A DNA stretch of 64,000 nucleotides, taken from NCBI GenBank assembly GCA_025350105.1, contig JANXYJ010000124.1:1-64000 (forward strand), given 5' to 3'. Origin of the DNA: Terriglobia bacterium (GTDB lineage: Bacteria > Acidobacteriota > Terriglobia > Bryobacterales > Bryobacteraceae). Of the stretch, positions 1-8,470 are shown piece by piece. The position numbers and the translations under genes were made by a program. Below the pieces are notes generated by a model. It was not told the DNA's origin and did not search any database. It was given only the letters and a program-made list of their open reading frames with translations. Each line of letters opens with the position of its first letter. Positions within the stretch are counted from its first letter, which is position 1.

Positions 1-1701
1 GGACTGATCAAAGAACCGCCCAGCAAGGAAGAAGTGGACCGCGTACGCACCAGCCAGCTGAAAGATTTTGAGCTGATGTTCAACAACAGCCAGAGGGTTT
101 CGCGGCAGTTGAGCGAGTACTCCGCGATTGGCGATTGGCGGCTGATGTTTCTGGATCGCGATCACACCGAAAAAGTGACGGCGGCGGACGTGGCGCGGGT
201 GGCCAAGGATTATTTGAAGGCCAGCAACCGGACCATTGGGCAGTTCATTCCGAGTGAGGTTGCGCCGGAGCGCTCTGAAATCCGGCCGACGACGGATGCA
301 GCCGCGTTGGTGAATAATTATGCGGGCCGCGCGGCGATGGCGCAAGGGGAAGCTTTTGAATCGACCACCGCGAACATTGATGCGCGCACCCAGCGGTTCA
401 CGTTGCCGAACGGGATGAAACTGGCGCTGCTGCCCAAGAAAACACGCGGCGGCACGGTGACGGCAACCATCGCACTGCACTATGGCGATGAGAAAGCGGT
501 GTTTGGTAAGACCACGGCGGCGCAGCTGGCGGGTGCGATGCTGATGCGTGGAACCGAAGCGCACACGCGGCAACAGTTGCAGGACGAATTGGACAAGTTG
601 AAGATTCAGATGGGAGCGAACGCGAGTGAAACGGACGCGAATGTAAGCCTGACCACGGTGCACGATAGTCTACCGGCGGCGCTGCGTTTGGCCGCGGAAG
701 TATTGCGGCGGCCGACGTTTCCGGAAGCGGAATTTGAACCGCTGCGGCAGCAGATGATTGGCCGGGTGGAAGGTGCCCGCAAGGAACCGGCGGCGTTGGC
801 TCCGCAGGCTTTGCGCAAACATTTCAATCGTTATCGGAAGGGCGATCCGCGGGCCATCAATACGTTTGAGGAAAACATTGCGGACTATAAGGCCGTGAGC
901 TTGGCGGAAGCGAAGGCGTTTCACAAGGACTTCTTTGGGGCGTCCAATGCGGAGTTGGCGATTGTGGGTGATTTCGATGTGGCGGAAGTGCGCAAGGTGA
1001 TCGATCAGGAATTTGCGGCGTGGAAGAGTCCCAAGCCGTACACGCTGGTGCTGCGGACGCGCGACGACGTGCCGGCCATCAACACCACTATCGACACGCC
1101 GGACAAGGCCAACGCGATTTTCATGGCGGGGCTGACGGTGGCGATGAACGAGGATCATCCGGACTACCCTGCGTTGATGCTGGCCAACGACATGTTTGGC
1201 GGCGACCTGAAGAGCCGGTTGTTCAACCGCATTCGCGTAAAAGAGGGCTTGAGTTACGGCGTGGGCAGTGCCTACGCGGCGTCGGTGCAATCGAAATTCG
1301 CGCAGTTCATGGTGCAGGCCAGTTGCGTGCCGGACAAAATCGGCCAGGTGGAAAGCGTATTCAACGAGGAGTTCGCCAGGCTGATCAAAGATGGTTTCAC
1401 GGACGAAGAAGTGGCGGATGCGAAAAAGCGTTACGTGGACAACAGCACTTTAGGGCGGTCCAACGATGCTGGGGTGGCGCGGTTGTTGGCGCGCAACGCA
1501 CAGTTTGGCTGGACCATGGCGCACGACGCGGACCGCGACGCGAAAGTAGCGGCGCTAACCACGGCGCAAATCAACGATGCGGTGCGCAAGTATTGGGACG
1601 CAAAACAACTGGCGTATGTGAAGGCCGGGGATTTTACGAAGAAGGCGGGTGCAGCAACCAAACCGCAGTCGGCAACGCCGCCACCGCCGGCGGTTCGGTA
1701 G
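1..1701 (+). CDS. M16 family zinc-metallopeptidase-like protein, C-terminal part (5' end outside window)
   Basis: The reading frame is already open at base 1, so this is the C-terminal 566 residues of a larger protein; two-domain M16 proteins are usually about 900 residues. Visible are the end of one M16 half, then a second half starting near the LPNGMKLALLP segment. At the place of the HxxEH zinc motif this half reads LAGAMLMRGTEAHT, so it is the non-catalytic half. RVKEGLSYGVGSAY matches the conserved Arg/Tyr region of M16 C-terminal domains. The catalytic half would lie upstream of the window. These proteins are usually periplasmic or secreted processing or degrading peptidases. The protein ends in a Pro/Ala-rich tail. 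Confidence 0.88.
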   Translation, partial: GLIKEPPSKEEVDRVRTSQLKDFELMFNNSQRVSRQLSEYSAIGDWRLMFLDRDHTEKVTAADVARVAKDYLKASNRTIGQFIPSEVAPERSEIRPTTDAAALVNNYAGRAAMAQGEAFESTTANIDARTQRFTLPNGMKLALLPKKTRGGTVTATIALHYGDEKAVFGKTTAAQLAGAMLMRGTEAHTRQQLQDELDKLKIQMGANASETDANVSLTTVHDSLPAALRLAAEVLRRPTFPEAEFEPLRQQMIGRVEGARKEPAALAPQALRKHFNRYRKGDPRAINTFEENIADYKAVSLAEAKAFHKDFFGASNAELAIVGDFDVAEVRKVIDQEFAAWKSPKPYTLVLRTRDDVPAINTTIDTPDKANAIFMAGLTVAMNEDHPDYPALMLANDMFGGDLKSRLFNRIRVKEGLSYGVGSAYAASVQSKFAQFMVQASCVPDKIGQVESVFNEEFARLIKDGFTDEEVADAKKRYVDNSTLGRSNDAGVARLLARNAQFGWTMAHDADRDAKVAALTTAQINDAVRKYWDAKQLAYVKAGDFTKKAGAATKPQSATPPPPAVR

Positions 1702-1735
1702 TCGTAAAATAGGGAGGACTTTAGGGTCCTCCTCT

Positions 1736-3298
1736 ATGAAACATTTCGGCATCTTTCTGGTTTTAGCGGCGTCCGCCGCCTGTGGGCAAAGTGTGGACGC
1801 GGCCAAGTGCGCCGCGCTGCAGAAGAGCGGCATTCCGGACCTGATCATCAGCGAAGCGAAGCCCGTGCAGGAGGCGAAGTTTCCGCCGTTCTGCATGGTT
1901 CACGGGGTGATTGACCAACGCAAAGGCGTGGGTCGAGTGACCTACGGCATTGGTTTTGAGCTGCGTCTGCCCGCCAACTACGAAGGCCGGTTTCTGTTTC
2001 AGGGCGGCGGCGGAATGGACGGCGTGATTCGTCCGGCGGTGGGCAATGCGTCGGGGGCCAATGCGAATCCGGGATTGGCGCGCGGCTTTGCAGTGGTATC
2101 GACCGATGCGGGGCATCAAGGGACGTCGGCATCGGATCCTTCGTTCAGCCGCGATCAGCAGGCGCGGATCGATAACGCGTACCGGTCGATTGATCGGGTG
2201 ACGGCGGTATCAAAGGCGCTGATCACGCAGTATTACGGACAGAGTTGGAAGCGGGCGTACTTCGATGGCTGCTCCAATGGGGGACGCCAAGGCTTGATTG
2301 CGGCGCAGCGATTTCCCACGTATTTCGATGGAATTGTTTCGGGGGCTCCGGCGTTCCGGGTGACGCGGGCGGCGATTGGGTCGGCCTGGGAGACGATGCT
2401 GTTCCGCGACATTGCGCCGAAGGACGATAGCGCCAAGCCCATCGTCAGCAAAGCGTACTCGCAAAGCGATTTGACGCTGGTGGCCAACGCAATCCTAGAA
2501 AAATGCGATGCGCTGGACGGGGTGAAAGACGGGCTGGTGTTCAACACGAAGGCGTGCAAGTTCGATCCGGCGGTGGTGGCGTGCAAGAGCGGGAAAGCGG
2601 ACTCCTGCCTGAGCGGCGAGCAGATCACGACGTTGCAAAAGGTGTTTGCGGGCGCCCAGAATTCGCAAGGCGCGCCGCTGTATTCGGATTGGCCGTATGA
2701 TCCGGGGATTGCGTCACCCGGGTGGAGGATGTTGAAGCTGGGGACATCGACGACGGGGGAGCCGAACTCGGCGGATGTGACGTTGATGCTTTCGGGATTG
2801 AAGGGTTACTTCATGACGCCGTATGACGCGGGGTTCGATCCGCTGAAGTTCGACTTTGATCGTGATTCCGCGAAGGTACGGGAAACCGCGGCGCTGCAGG
2901 ACGCGGAGATGACGGAGCTGTCTACGTTTATATCCAGCGGACGAAAACTACTTCTGTATCACGGCGTGGCGGATCCGTTTTTTTCTTCCAACGATACGGA
3001 ACGCTACTACAATCGTCTGTTGGCGGATAACAAGAATACGGAAGGGGCGGGATCGCCCTGGGCCAAATTCTTTTTGATTCCCGGGATGACGCATTGCGGA
3101 GGCGGGCCGGCGCTGGATAATTTCGACGCGCTGGGCGCGGTGGTGGATTGGGTGGAAAACGGTAAAGTGCCGGAGCAGATGGAATCCACCGGCGCAAGTT
3201 TTCCGGGGCGGAGCCGGCCGGTGTGTGCGTATCCAAAATATGCGCATTACAAGGGCGCGGGGAACGCGGAAGACGGTAAGAATTTTGAGTGCAGGTAA
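1736..3298 (+). CDS. Tannase/feruloyl esterase family secreted hydrolase
   Basis: A 520-residue protein with a signal peptide (MKHFGIFLVLAASAACGQS). It carries the CS-D-HC signature of the tannase family: GCSNGGRQG holds the nucleophile Ser with its adjacent Cys, VADPF holds the Asp, and MTHCGGGP holds the His with its partner Cys. Family members hydrolyse ester bonds of gallate, ferulate or other aromatic acids, or terephthalate half-esters; the substrate here cannot be read from sequence. The open frame extends upstream, but ATG 1736 is preferred because the signal peptide begins there. The next gene follows after one base, so the two are probably co-transcribed. Confidence 0.88.
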   Translation: MKHFGIFLVLAASAACGQSVDAAKCAALQKSGIPDLIISEAKPVQEAKFPPFCMVHGVIDQRKGVGRVTYGIGFELRLPANYEGRFLFQGGGGMDGVIRPAVGNASGANANPGLARGFAVVSTDAGHQGTSASDPSFSRDQQARIDNAYRSIDRVTAVSKALITQYYGQSWKRAYFDGCSNGGRQGLIAAQRFPTYFDGIVSGAPAFRVTRAAIGSAWETMLFRDIAPKDDSAKPIVSKAYSQSDLTLVANAILEKCDALDGVKDGLVFNTKACKFDPAVVACKSGKADSCLSGEQITTLQKVFAGAQNSQGAPLYSDWPYDPGIASPGWRMLKLGTSTTGEPNSADVTLMLSGLKGYFMTPYDAGFDPLKFDFDRDSAKVRETAALQDAEMTELSTFISSGRKLLLYHGVADPFFSSNDTERYYNRLLADNKNTEGAGSPWAKFFLIPGMTHCGGGPALDNFDALGAVVDWVENGKVPEQMESTGASFPGRSRPVCAYPKYAHYKGAGNAEDGKNFECR

Positions 3299-3299
3299 T

Positions 3300-4073
3300 A
3301 TGCGGTATCTGTTTTGCATTTTGCTATTGACGGAAGTGTTGAACGCGCAAGCGACGGCAACATTGGCACCGACAGGCACTTTGCGCGCGGCATTTCTAGG
3401 CGATAATCCAGTGCTGGGCCGGGTGGACGCAAAGACGGTAACGGTGACGGGGCCGGTTGCGGATATGGTTAAAGAAATGGCGCGGCGGGCGGGTGTGCCG
3501 TACACGCTGATTCCGGCGGCGGGGGCGAAAGATATCATCGATCGGTTAAAAGCAGGCAGCGCGGATATTGGTTTTATGGCTTACAACGCGGGCCGCGCGC
3601 AGGAAGTAGACTTTTCGCCGGCGTGGCTGCTGATGCCCAACACTTATATTGTGCGCGCGGATTCGCCGGTGCAAAAAGCGGCGGATGCGGATCGTGCGGG
3701 AGTGGTGATTGCGGCGGTGAAGAACGATACGCAGGATGTTTATCTGCGCGCCAACTTGAAGAAGGCGACGATCCGGCAACTGCCAGCGATGCCCACGGTG
3801 GATGAGATCGCGAAGATGCTGGCCAGCGGCGAAGTGGCGGCGTTTGCGGCGAATCGTCAACGTTTGATGGAAGCGGGCGAGGGCAACTCGTCATTGCGAG
3901 TGATTCCAGACAGTTACTTTGTGGCGGGACAGGCGGTGGCGGTGGCCAAGGGGGACGCGGCGCGAATTGAGTTTGTAAACACGATGCTGCGCGAGATTCT
4001 GGCGACGGATTTGGTGAAGGCGTCGATTGAGCGGGCTGGGTTAAAGGGCGTGGAAGCAGCGCCGGGGCAATAA
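3300..4073 (+). CDS. Periplasmic solute-binding protein, family 3-like
   Basis: A 257-residue protein beginning with a signal peptide (MRYLFCILLLTEVLNAQA) and continuing as a type-II periplasmic-binding fold. Typical are the opening GTLRAAFLGDNP, the DIIDRLKAGSADIGFMAYN segment and a second lobe with a reported-ligand style AVKNDTQDVYLR stretch. No transporter permease or ATPase lies nearby, so it is an orphan binding protein. Its start ATG is one base after the stop of the tannase-like gene, suggesting translational coupling and a link to uptake or sensing of a product of that esterase. The ligand is unknown. Confidence 0.7.
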   Translation: MRYLFCILLLTEVLNAQATATLAPTGTLRAAFLGDNPVLGRVDAKTVTVTGPVADMVKEMARRAGVPYTLIPAAGAKDIIDRLKAGSADIGFMAYNAGRAQEVDFSPAWLLMPNTYIVRADSPVQKAADADRAGVVIAAVKNDTQDVYLRANLKKATIRQLPAMPTVDEIAKMLASGEVAAFAANRQRLMEAGEGNSSLRVIPDSYFVAGQAVAVAKGDAARIEFVNTMLREILATDLVKASIERAGLKGVEAAPGQ

Positions 4074-4096
4074 TTCTCGCGTGACCTTTTAACTTA

Positions 4097-4426
4097 TTAC
4101 TTCTTGATATGACCCGGTGGAACGTAGTTGGGGTTCACGCCCAAGGCCTTGTCGGCGTCGTCGACGGTTAGCAAAGTGGTGAGGCGGCCGCGCACCATGC
4201 CGGTTGCGGAAACGGTGAGTGCCAGCCCGGCGGCGGTGATGTTATCGGGCAACTCCAAGATCAGAACAACGTCATCGGAACCAAAGCAATAGTGAAAGGA
4301 CTCCAGTTTCCCGCCGAGAGCCTGCACCGCCAATTCCACTGCCTTGCGCCGGCCGGAGGGAGTGTCCTTGAGCAAACCCCGGTAGCCTTCCACCGAGTAT
4401 CTGGCTTGGTACATGTATTTGGGCAT
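4097..4426 (-). CDS. GYD domain-containing protein
   Basis: A 109-residue protein that begins MPKYMYQARYSVEGYRGLLKD, matching the start of GYD-domain proteins. It continues with the GRRKAVELAVQALGG helix and the FGSDDVVLILELPD strand typical of this ferredoxin-like family. Function in the family is not established. A longer frame starting at 4459 is possible, but the conserved domain begins exactly at the ATG at 4426. It is convergent with the solute-binding protein gene and separated from it by only 23 bases. Confidence 0.8.
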   Translation of the reverse strand: MPKYMYQARYSVEGYRGLLKDTPSGRRKAVELAVQALGGKLESFHYCFGSDDVVLILELPDNITAAGLALTVSATGMVRGRLTTLLTVDDADKALGVNPNYVPPGHIKK

Positions 4427-4515
4427 GACGCGGTTAACCTTCGCCGCATCGTAACACAAAAATGATTTTACGTTTGGCTGGCGGCTTATTGGAGGTGTCC
4501 CAGGGCACCACCATG

Positions 4516-5523
4516 CTATTGCGGCTGATCTTCGATCAGCTGGCCGGTGGCCGGTGGCATGGGCCTGTGCGGGAGGATGCCGGCAAGGCCGCTGAGCCAG
4601 GAGGTAAATTCGGTTTCCGATAGATTCATATGATCAACCAGGCGCGGCAAAAGAAAAGGGTTGCTATTGCGGCTGATCAGGTCGACCTGACAGGTGGTGG
4701 CGCTGCGGATGCCCGCCGCTTGCAGCCAGCCGGGAAATTCGGGCAGATAGAAGCCGCCTGGATAGCAGAAGTGGGACGCGGCGGGCACGCCCAGTGCCGC
4801 CAGCGCGTGGCGGTTATCGTCGATTTCACGCAGGAAGCGTTCCCGCATATTCGAGACACGGTGACGGTGGGTGTGCAGTTGGACGTCGATTCCGCCGTGG
4901 AGGATTTCGCGCACTTCGCCGGGGGTCATGATGTGCAGAATGCGTTGGGCCAAAATGGATGGGTAATCGAGGTTGAGTTGGCCCGCAAGTGCAGTGAGCA
5001 GTTGATCTTTTTGCTGGCCGGTCATGCTTTCACGATTCGCCAGGCCGCGAAGGGCCAGGCCTGCTTGTGCGCGGCCAGCGTCATCTAAAGTGAAGGGCAG
5101 GGACCGCAGCCGCGGCCAATGCAGTGTTTGTGGGCGTGCTTTCCACAGAAGATAGTCGCACATGGGATCGAATACAGGGCGGTTGAAGCCGCAGTAATAG
5201 GTGGTGAGATAGACGGTGACGGGGAAACCAAACGGTTTCAGCACGGGGTAGGCGCGGCGGTAGAAATCGTGGGTGCCATCGTCATAAGTAATGGCGACAG
5301 CGCGGGGAGGGAGCGTGCCGTTTTCCAGCCGCTGCAACGCTTCGCCTAGGGGCAAAACCTGGCAACGGGTTTCCTGGAGTATTTCGAGGCGCCTCTGAAG
5401 CCACTGGGGTGTTACGTAAAAGCTGGAGTTCCAGAGATGTTCATCGTCGATGGAGGTGCCGTGGTAGCACAACACCAGCAAGCGATTGCGCCGCCAGGAG
5501 CTGGAGAGGAGCAGAGCATTCAC
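4516..5523 (-). CDS. Polysaccharide deacetylase family protein (NodB-like)
   Basis: A 335-residue carbohydrate esterase 4-like protein: RLLVLCYHGTSI opens the domain, AITYDDGTHDFY is the catalytic/metal-binding motif 1, and QLHTHRHR is the metal-binding HxxxH-type motif 2. The family removes N- or O-acetyl groups from chitin-like, peptidoglycan or exopolysaccharide chains. The first standard start is GTG at 5523. However, the frame is open further upstream to about 5610 and encodes a plausible N-terminus (SLLKQAKRIILHAANGLG). That would need a CTG start at 5580, which has a GGAG about nine bases before it, so the true N-terminus may be about 19 residues longer. Confidence 0.85.
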   Translation of the reverse strand: MNALLLSSSWRRNRLLVLCYHGTSIDDEHLWNSSFYVTPQWLQRRLEILQETRCQVLPLGEALQRLENGTLPPRAVAITYDDGTHDFYRRAYPVLKPFGFPVTVYLTTYYCGFNRPVFDPMCDYLLWKARPQTLHWPRLRSLPFTLDDAGRAQAGLALRGLANRESMTGQQKDQLLTALAGQLNLDYPSILAQRILHIMTPGEVREILHGGIDVQLHTHRHRVSNMRERFLREIDDNRHALAALGVPAASHFCYPGGFYLPEFPGWLQAAGIRSATTCQVDLISRNSNPFLLPRLVDHMNLSETEFTSWLSGLAGILPHRPMPPATGQLIEDQPQ

Positions 5524-5668
5524 GCCCAGCCCATTGGCGGCATGCAGAATGATTCGCTTGGCTTGTTTGAGCAGACTCAGAAACGCGGCTCCGGTGTGGG
5601 AGTGACCGGTTTAGGAAGCAGCGGATTTTGGCAACAGGTGGGGAGCAATGCTCCATTGTGGCATGAGC

Positions 5669-5696
5669 GGTGTGTCATGACCGGTGTGTCATGACC
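5669..5696. repeat. Two exact copies of a 14-bp direct repeat
   Basis: GGTGTGTCATGACC occurs twice back to back (5669-5682 and 5683-5696) in the spacer between the PilZ gene and the polysaccharide deacetylase gene. No coding role is visible. It is one of several short exact tandem duplications in the window. Confidence 0.9.
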
Positions 5697-5732
5697 GGGT
5701 TGGGTTGCGGCCATCGGCAGCGGGTGCCGCGG

Positions 5733-6104
5733 TTAGTGCTGCAGTTGCAGCGACGGCATTTGTTCGCGCAGGGCTAATTCCAGCAGATTGGACAGAGAGG
5801 AATCGCCCATCAGAACACGTTGAATTTCGATGCCGCAGCGCCAGTCTGCATGGGCGGAGCCAAGCACGGCGCGGGAGTTGGTGACGTAGCCGAACAGGGC
5901 GGAGTCGCCTACGTCCAGGCGGACGATGTCGCCGGGGCCCAACTGCAACGGAGTGAGCACGGACACGCCGGAACTGGAGATATCCTGCATGCTTCCGCAG
6001 GCCGAATGGCCCAGGTTCTGCATGTCGGTGATCCAGACTTCGAAGTCAGCGGGATAGCGGGTGTCGAAACGACCATTCACGTTCGGATCAGATTTAAGGT
6101 CCAT
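5733..6104 (-). CDS. PilZ domain protein (putative c-di-GMP binding)
   Basis: A 123-residue single-domain protein. RFDTRYP near residues 12-18 matches the RxxxR c-di-GMP contact motif, and DISSSGVSV matches the (D/N)xSxxG motif. Both halves of the PilZ binding signature are therefore present. PilZ proteins act as c-di-GMP effectors, often controlling surface polysaccharide or motility. The adjacent polysaccharide deacetylase is downstream on the same strand, which fits a surface-carbohydrate role; that link is inference. Confidence 0.82.
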   Translation of the reverse strand: MDLKSDPNVNGRFDTRYPADFEVWITDMQNLGHSACGSMQDISSSGVSVLTPLQLGPGDIVRLDVGDSALFGYVTNSRAVLGSAHADWRCGIEIQRVLMGDSSLSNLLELALREQMPSLQLQH

Positions 6105-6295
6105 GGGCGAGGGCTCCGTTTGGGTTCAGATTCAAGGCAAACTGATCGGCTCTACATTGCTGTTATCGGCAGGTTAGAGGTGAGCTATAAGGACGATGGC
6201 TAAGAAAAAGACCCTATTTCCATGAGTTTTACGCCAAAGCGGAGCGGAGTTTTGGGCCCCGGCTTTTTAGGTCCATCGTTTTCGGCGGCGCAGGA

Positions 6296-7675
6296 ATGGG
6301 CGACAATGAAGACGTGTTGCCCCTGCGTGTAGTGTTGACGTTGGTCTTGCTGTTGATGGCGGCGGGCTCCGCCCAATCGCTGGATCCGGCTTTGGCGAAA
6401 ATTCCGCTGGAGCGTTGGCTGCAAGAGGGCGATGCGGGCAAGTTTCGCTGGTCAGTTCGCGTATTGCCCACAGAGTTGACGGCGCATCAACGTTTGCGAA
6501 CCAAGGTGGAGATTCAGGTGGATGGCGCCGAACTGGTAAGCCGGCGCGGACATGGGCAGTTGCTGCTGCTGATGCAGCTGGAGGATTCCGATCACCGTGT
6601 GTACCAAACCCACCAGCCGTTTCCGCTTGATGAGGTGAAAGATGAGGCCAGCCGCAGCTTTTTCAACTACACACCAATGGCTTTCGTAACGCCGGGAGAA
6701 TATCAACTGGTGTGCGGCATTTTGGATACGCAGACGGGCGAGCACGCCGTTTTGCAGCGCGCGGTTCATGTGAATGCGCCTAAAAACGACGCGTTGCCGA
6801 ATTCCTGGAACGGGTTGCCGGCAGTGGAGATGATGCAGGAAGCGAAGCCGCCCGACGATTTGTTGCTGCCGTATTTAAAGGGCCGGCTGCATTTGTCGGC
6901 GGAAACACGGCGGCCCGTGCAGGTGGAGCTGGTGGTGAATATGGCGGGCGGTGGCGGCGATCCGCACAGACCGCTGGTGCCGAGCCCTTTTCCATCGAAT
7001 GGGGGTCCGTTGGGCCGCAGGGATTTCCCCATTGAGCCCACGGTGAGCGAGGCGCAGCGGCTGGGCAATCTATTAGCGGCGATGAAGGTGCTATCGGCGA
7101 TGGAACCGAGCGGCGGGAATTTGCACGTAACCTTGCTTGACGTTGCCAAGCGCAAGGCGGTTTTTACGCAGGAGCTGGCGCCGAAGAACAAGACTCTGGA
7201 TTGGCCCGGATTACGGGTAGCGCTGGATGCGGCGGATCCTAATAAGATTGACGTGGGTGCCCTGGCGGGACGAGAGAAGAACGGGCAGTTTTTCATTGAG
7301 CAGGTGCGCGGAAAGATGGCGGCGGCTGGTTCCAAGGTTGGTTCAGCGAATGACGCGGCCGCGCGGGCCGTGATTGTGCTCTCCTCTCCGATGACGCTAG
7401 AGGGCGATAAGCACACGGCACCGGAGGCGGTTGCGGGCGGAAAGCTTTTCTATATCCGATACCACACGCCGCTGCCGCCGGCGGCACTGGCGTTACCAGA
7501 ACTGAACCGGGGTAGAAATGGGCGAACCCCGCCTTTCACGCAGGCCGATCTGGAGCCTTTCGACAGCCTGTTACCTTTACTGAAGCCGTTGCAACCGCGG
7601 GTGTACGACGTATCAACGCCGGAACAGTTCCGCAAGGTGCTGGCCAGTTTGCTGGAAGAAATCGGGCGATTGTAG
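6296..7675 (+). CDS. Secreted protein of unknown function
   Basis: A 459-residue protein with an N-terminal hydrophobic segment (VVLTLVLLLMAAGSAQS) that looks like a signal peptide. I recognise no catalytic motif. The composition is typical of acidobacterial secreted proteins whose middle part resembles a degenerate beta-sandwich. There is a low-complexity stretch (GGGGDPHRP) near residue 222 and a helical C-terminus. ATG 6296 is taken as start, although a GTG at 6314 would give a tighter signal peptide. The gene stands alone between oppositely oriented neighbours. Confidence 0.7.
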   Translation: MGDNEDVLPLRVVLTLVLLLMAAGSAQSLDPALAKIPLERWLQEGDAGKFRWSVRVLPTELTAHQRLRTKVEIQVDGAELVSRRGHGQLLLLMQLEDSDHRVYQTHQPFPLDEVKDEASRSFFNYTPMAFVTPGEYQLVCGILDTQTGEHAVLQRAVHVNAPKNDALPNSWNGLPAVEMMQEAKPPDDLLLPYLKGRLHLSAETRRPVQVELVVNMAGGGGDPHRPLVPSPFPSNGGPLGRRDFPIEPTVSEAQRLGNLLAAMKVLSAMEPSGGNLHVTLLDVAKRKAVFTQELAPKNKTLDWPGLRVALDAADPNKIDVGALAGREKNGQFFIEQVRGKMAAAGSKVGSANDAAARAVIVLSSPMTLEGDKHTAPEAVAGGKLFYIRYHTPLPPAALALPELNRGRNGRTPPFTQADLEPFDSLLPLLKPLQPRVYDVSTPEQFRKVLASLLEEIGRL

Positions 7676-7678
7676 GTG

Positions 7679-8449
7679 TTAACGGACCGCTGCGGGAGCC
7701 AGGGTGCCGGTTGGCAGATTTTTCGCCGACAGAAAGTAGCCGGCGTTGGGCGCGATGGGATCGAGATGCAGCGCGCGCATCATCGAGCGGGCAGTGCAGA
7801 CGGCGGCCGAGGTTACGGGCATTCCCAATTTGTCCTCCACTTGTTGGATGACCGGGAGCGAGGGCATTTGCACGCAAGCCGAAAGCACAATGGCGGCGGC
7901 GCCTTTGGTGTTTAAGCGGCCGACATCGATCAGCAGGTCTTTGGGATCGCGGCGGCCCACGGCAAGATTGTCGGCGATGCAGAGCGCGATGGAGTCAATC
8001 ACCGCGATGCCTTGATCGCGGATGTAATCGACGACGAGATCGGTGAGCGGCTGGAGGTACGGCGTCACCAAGGAAACGGAGCCGACGCCGGCGAGTTTCA
8101 GCTCATTCACCAACGCGCCGGCGGAGGTGACGACGGGGGCGGCATGGCCTTCCTGGGCCATCTTGGCAAACAATTTGGTTTCCGATTCACAATGATAGCC
8201 GCGGCCCATGCTCATGATAGCGACCAGGCAGGCGTAGCCGACTACATCCATCTGGGCGTCCGCGAGCTCGGCGGCGCAGCGGAGGCTGTCGCGGTCCATG
8301 GCCTCCAGCTCTTCCTTCACCACGTTCTTCATGCGCATGCGCGAAGAGTGAAAAGTGAACTGATTAGCGTCCGGGCGGGAACGGAAAATCGCAGGGATCT
8401 CCGTCTCCATGGTGGTGTTGGAGCTGGGAACAATTTGGCCGATGCGCAT
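7679..8449 (-). CDS. Maleate isomerase / Asp-Glu racemase superfamily protein
   Basis: A 256-residue protein opening with IGQIVPSSNTTMETE, the signature start of maleate cis-trans isomerases and arylmalonate decarboxylase relatives. Two catalytic-type cysteines are in place: Cys74 in GYACLVAIMS and Cys192 in LSACVQMPSLP, spaced as in known maleate isomerases. The likely reaction is maleate to fumarate or a related cis-dicarboxylate isomerisation or decarboxylation. No nicotinate-degradation genes are adjacent, so the physiological substrate is uncertain. It is convergent with the preceding gene with only a few bases between, and lies just downstream of the S1 gene on the same strand. Confidence 0.8.
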   Translation of the reverse strand: MRIGQIVPSSNTTMETEIPAIFRSRPDANQFTFHSSRMRMKNVVKEELEAMDRDSLRCAAELADAQMDVVGYACLVAIMSMGRGYHCESETKLFAKMAQEGHAAPVVTSAGALVNELKLAGVGSVSLVTPYLQPLTDLVVDYIRDQGIAVIDSIALCIADNLAVGRRDPKDLLIDVGRLNTKGAAAIVLSACVQMPSLPVIQQVEDKLGMPVTSAAVCTARSMMRALHLDPIAPNAGYFLSAKNLPTGTLAPAAVR

Positions 8450-8470
8450 ACCGGAAATTATATCAGAAGC

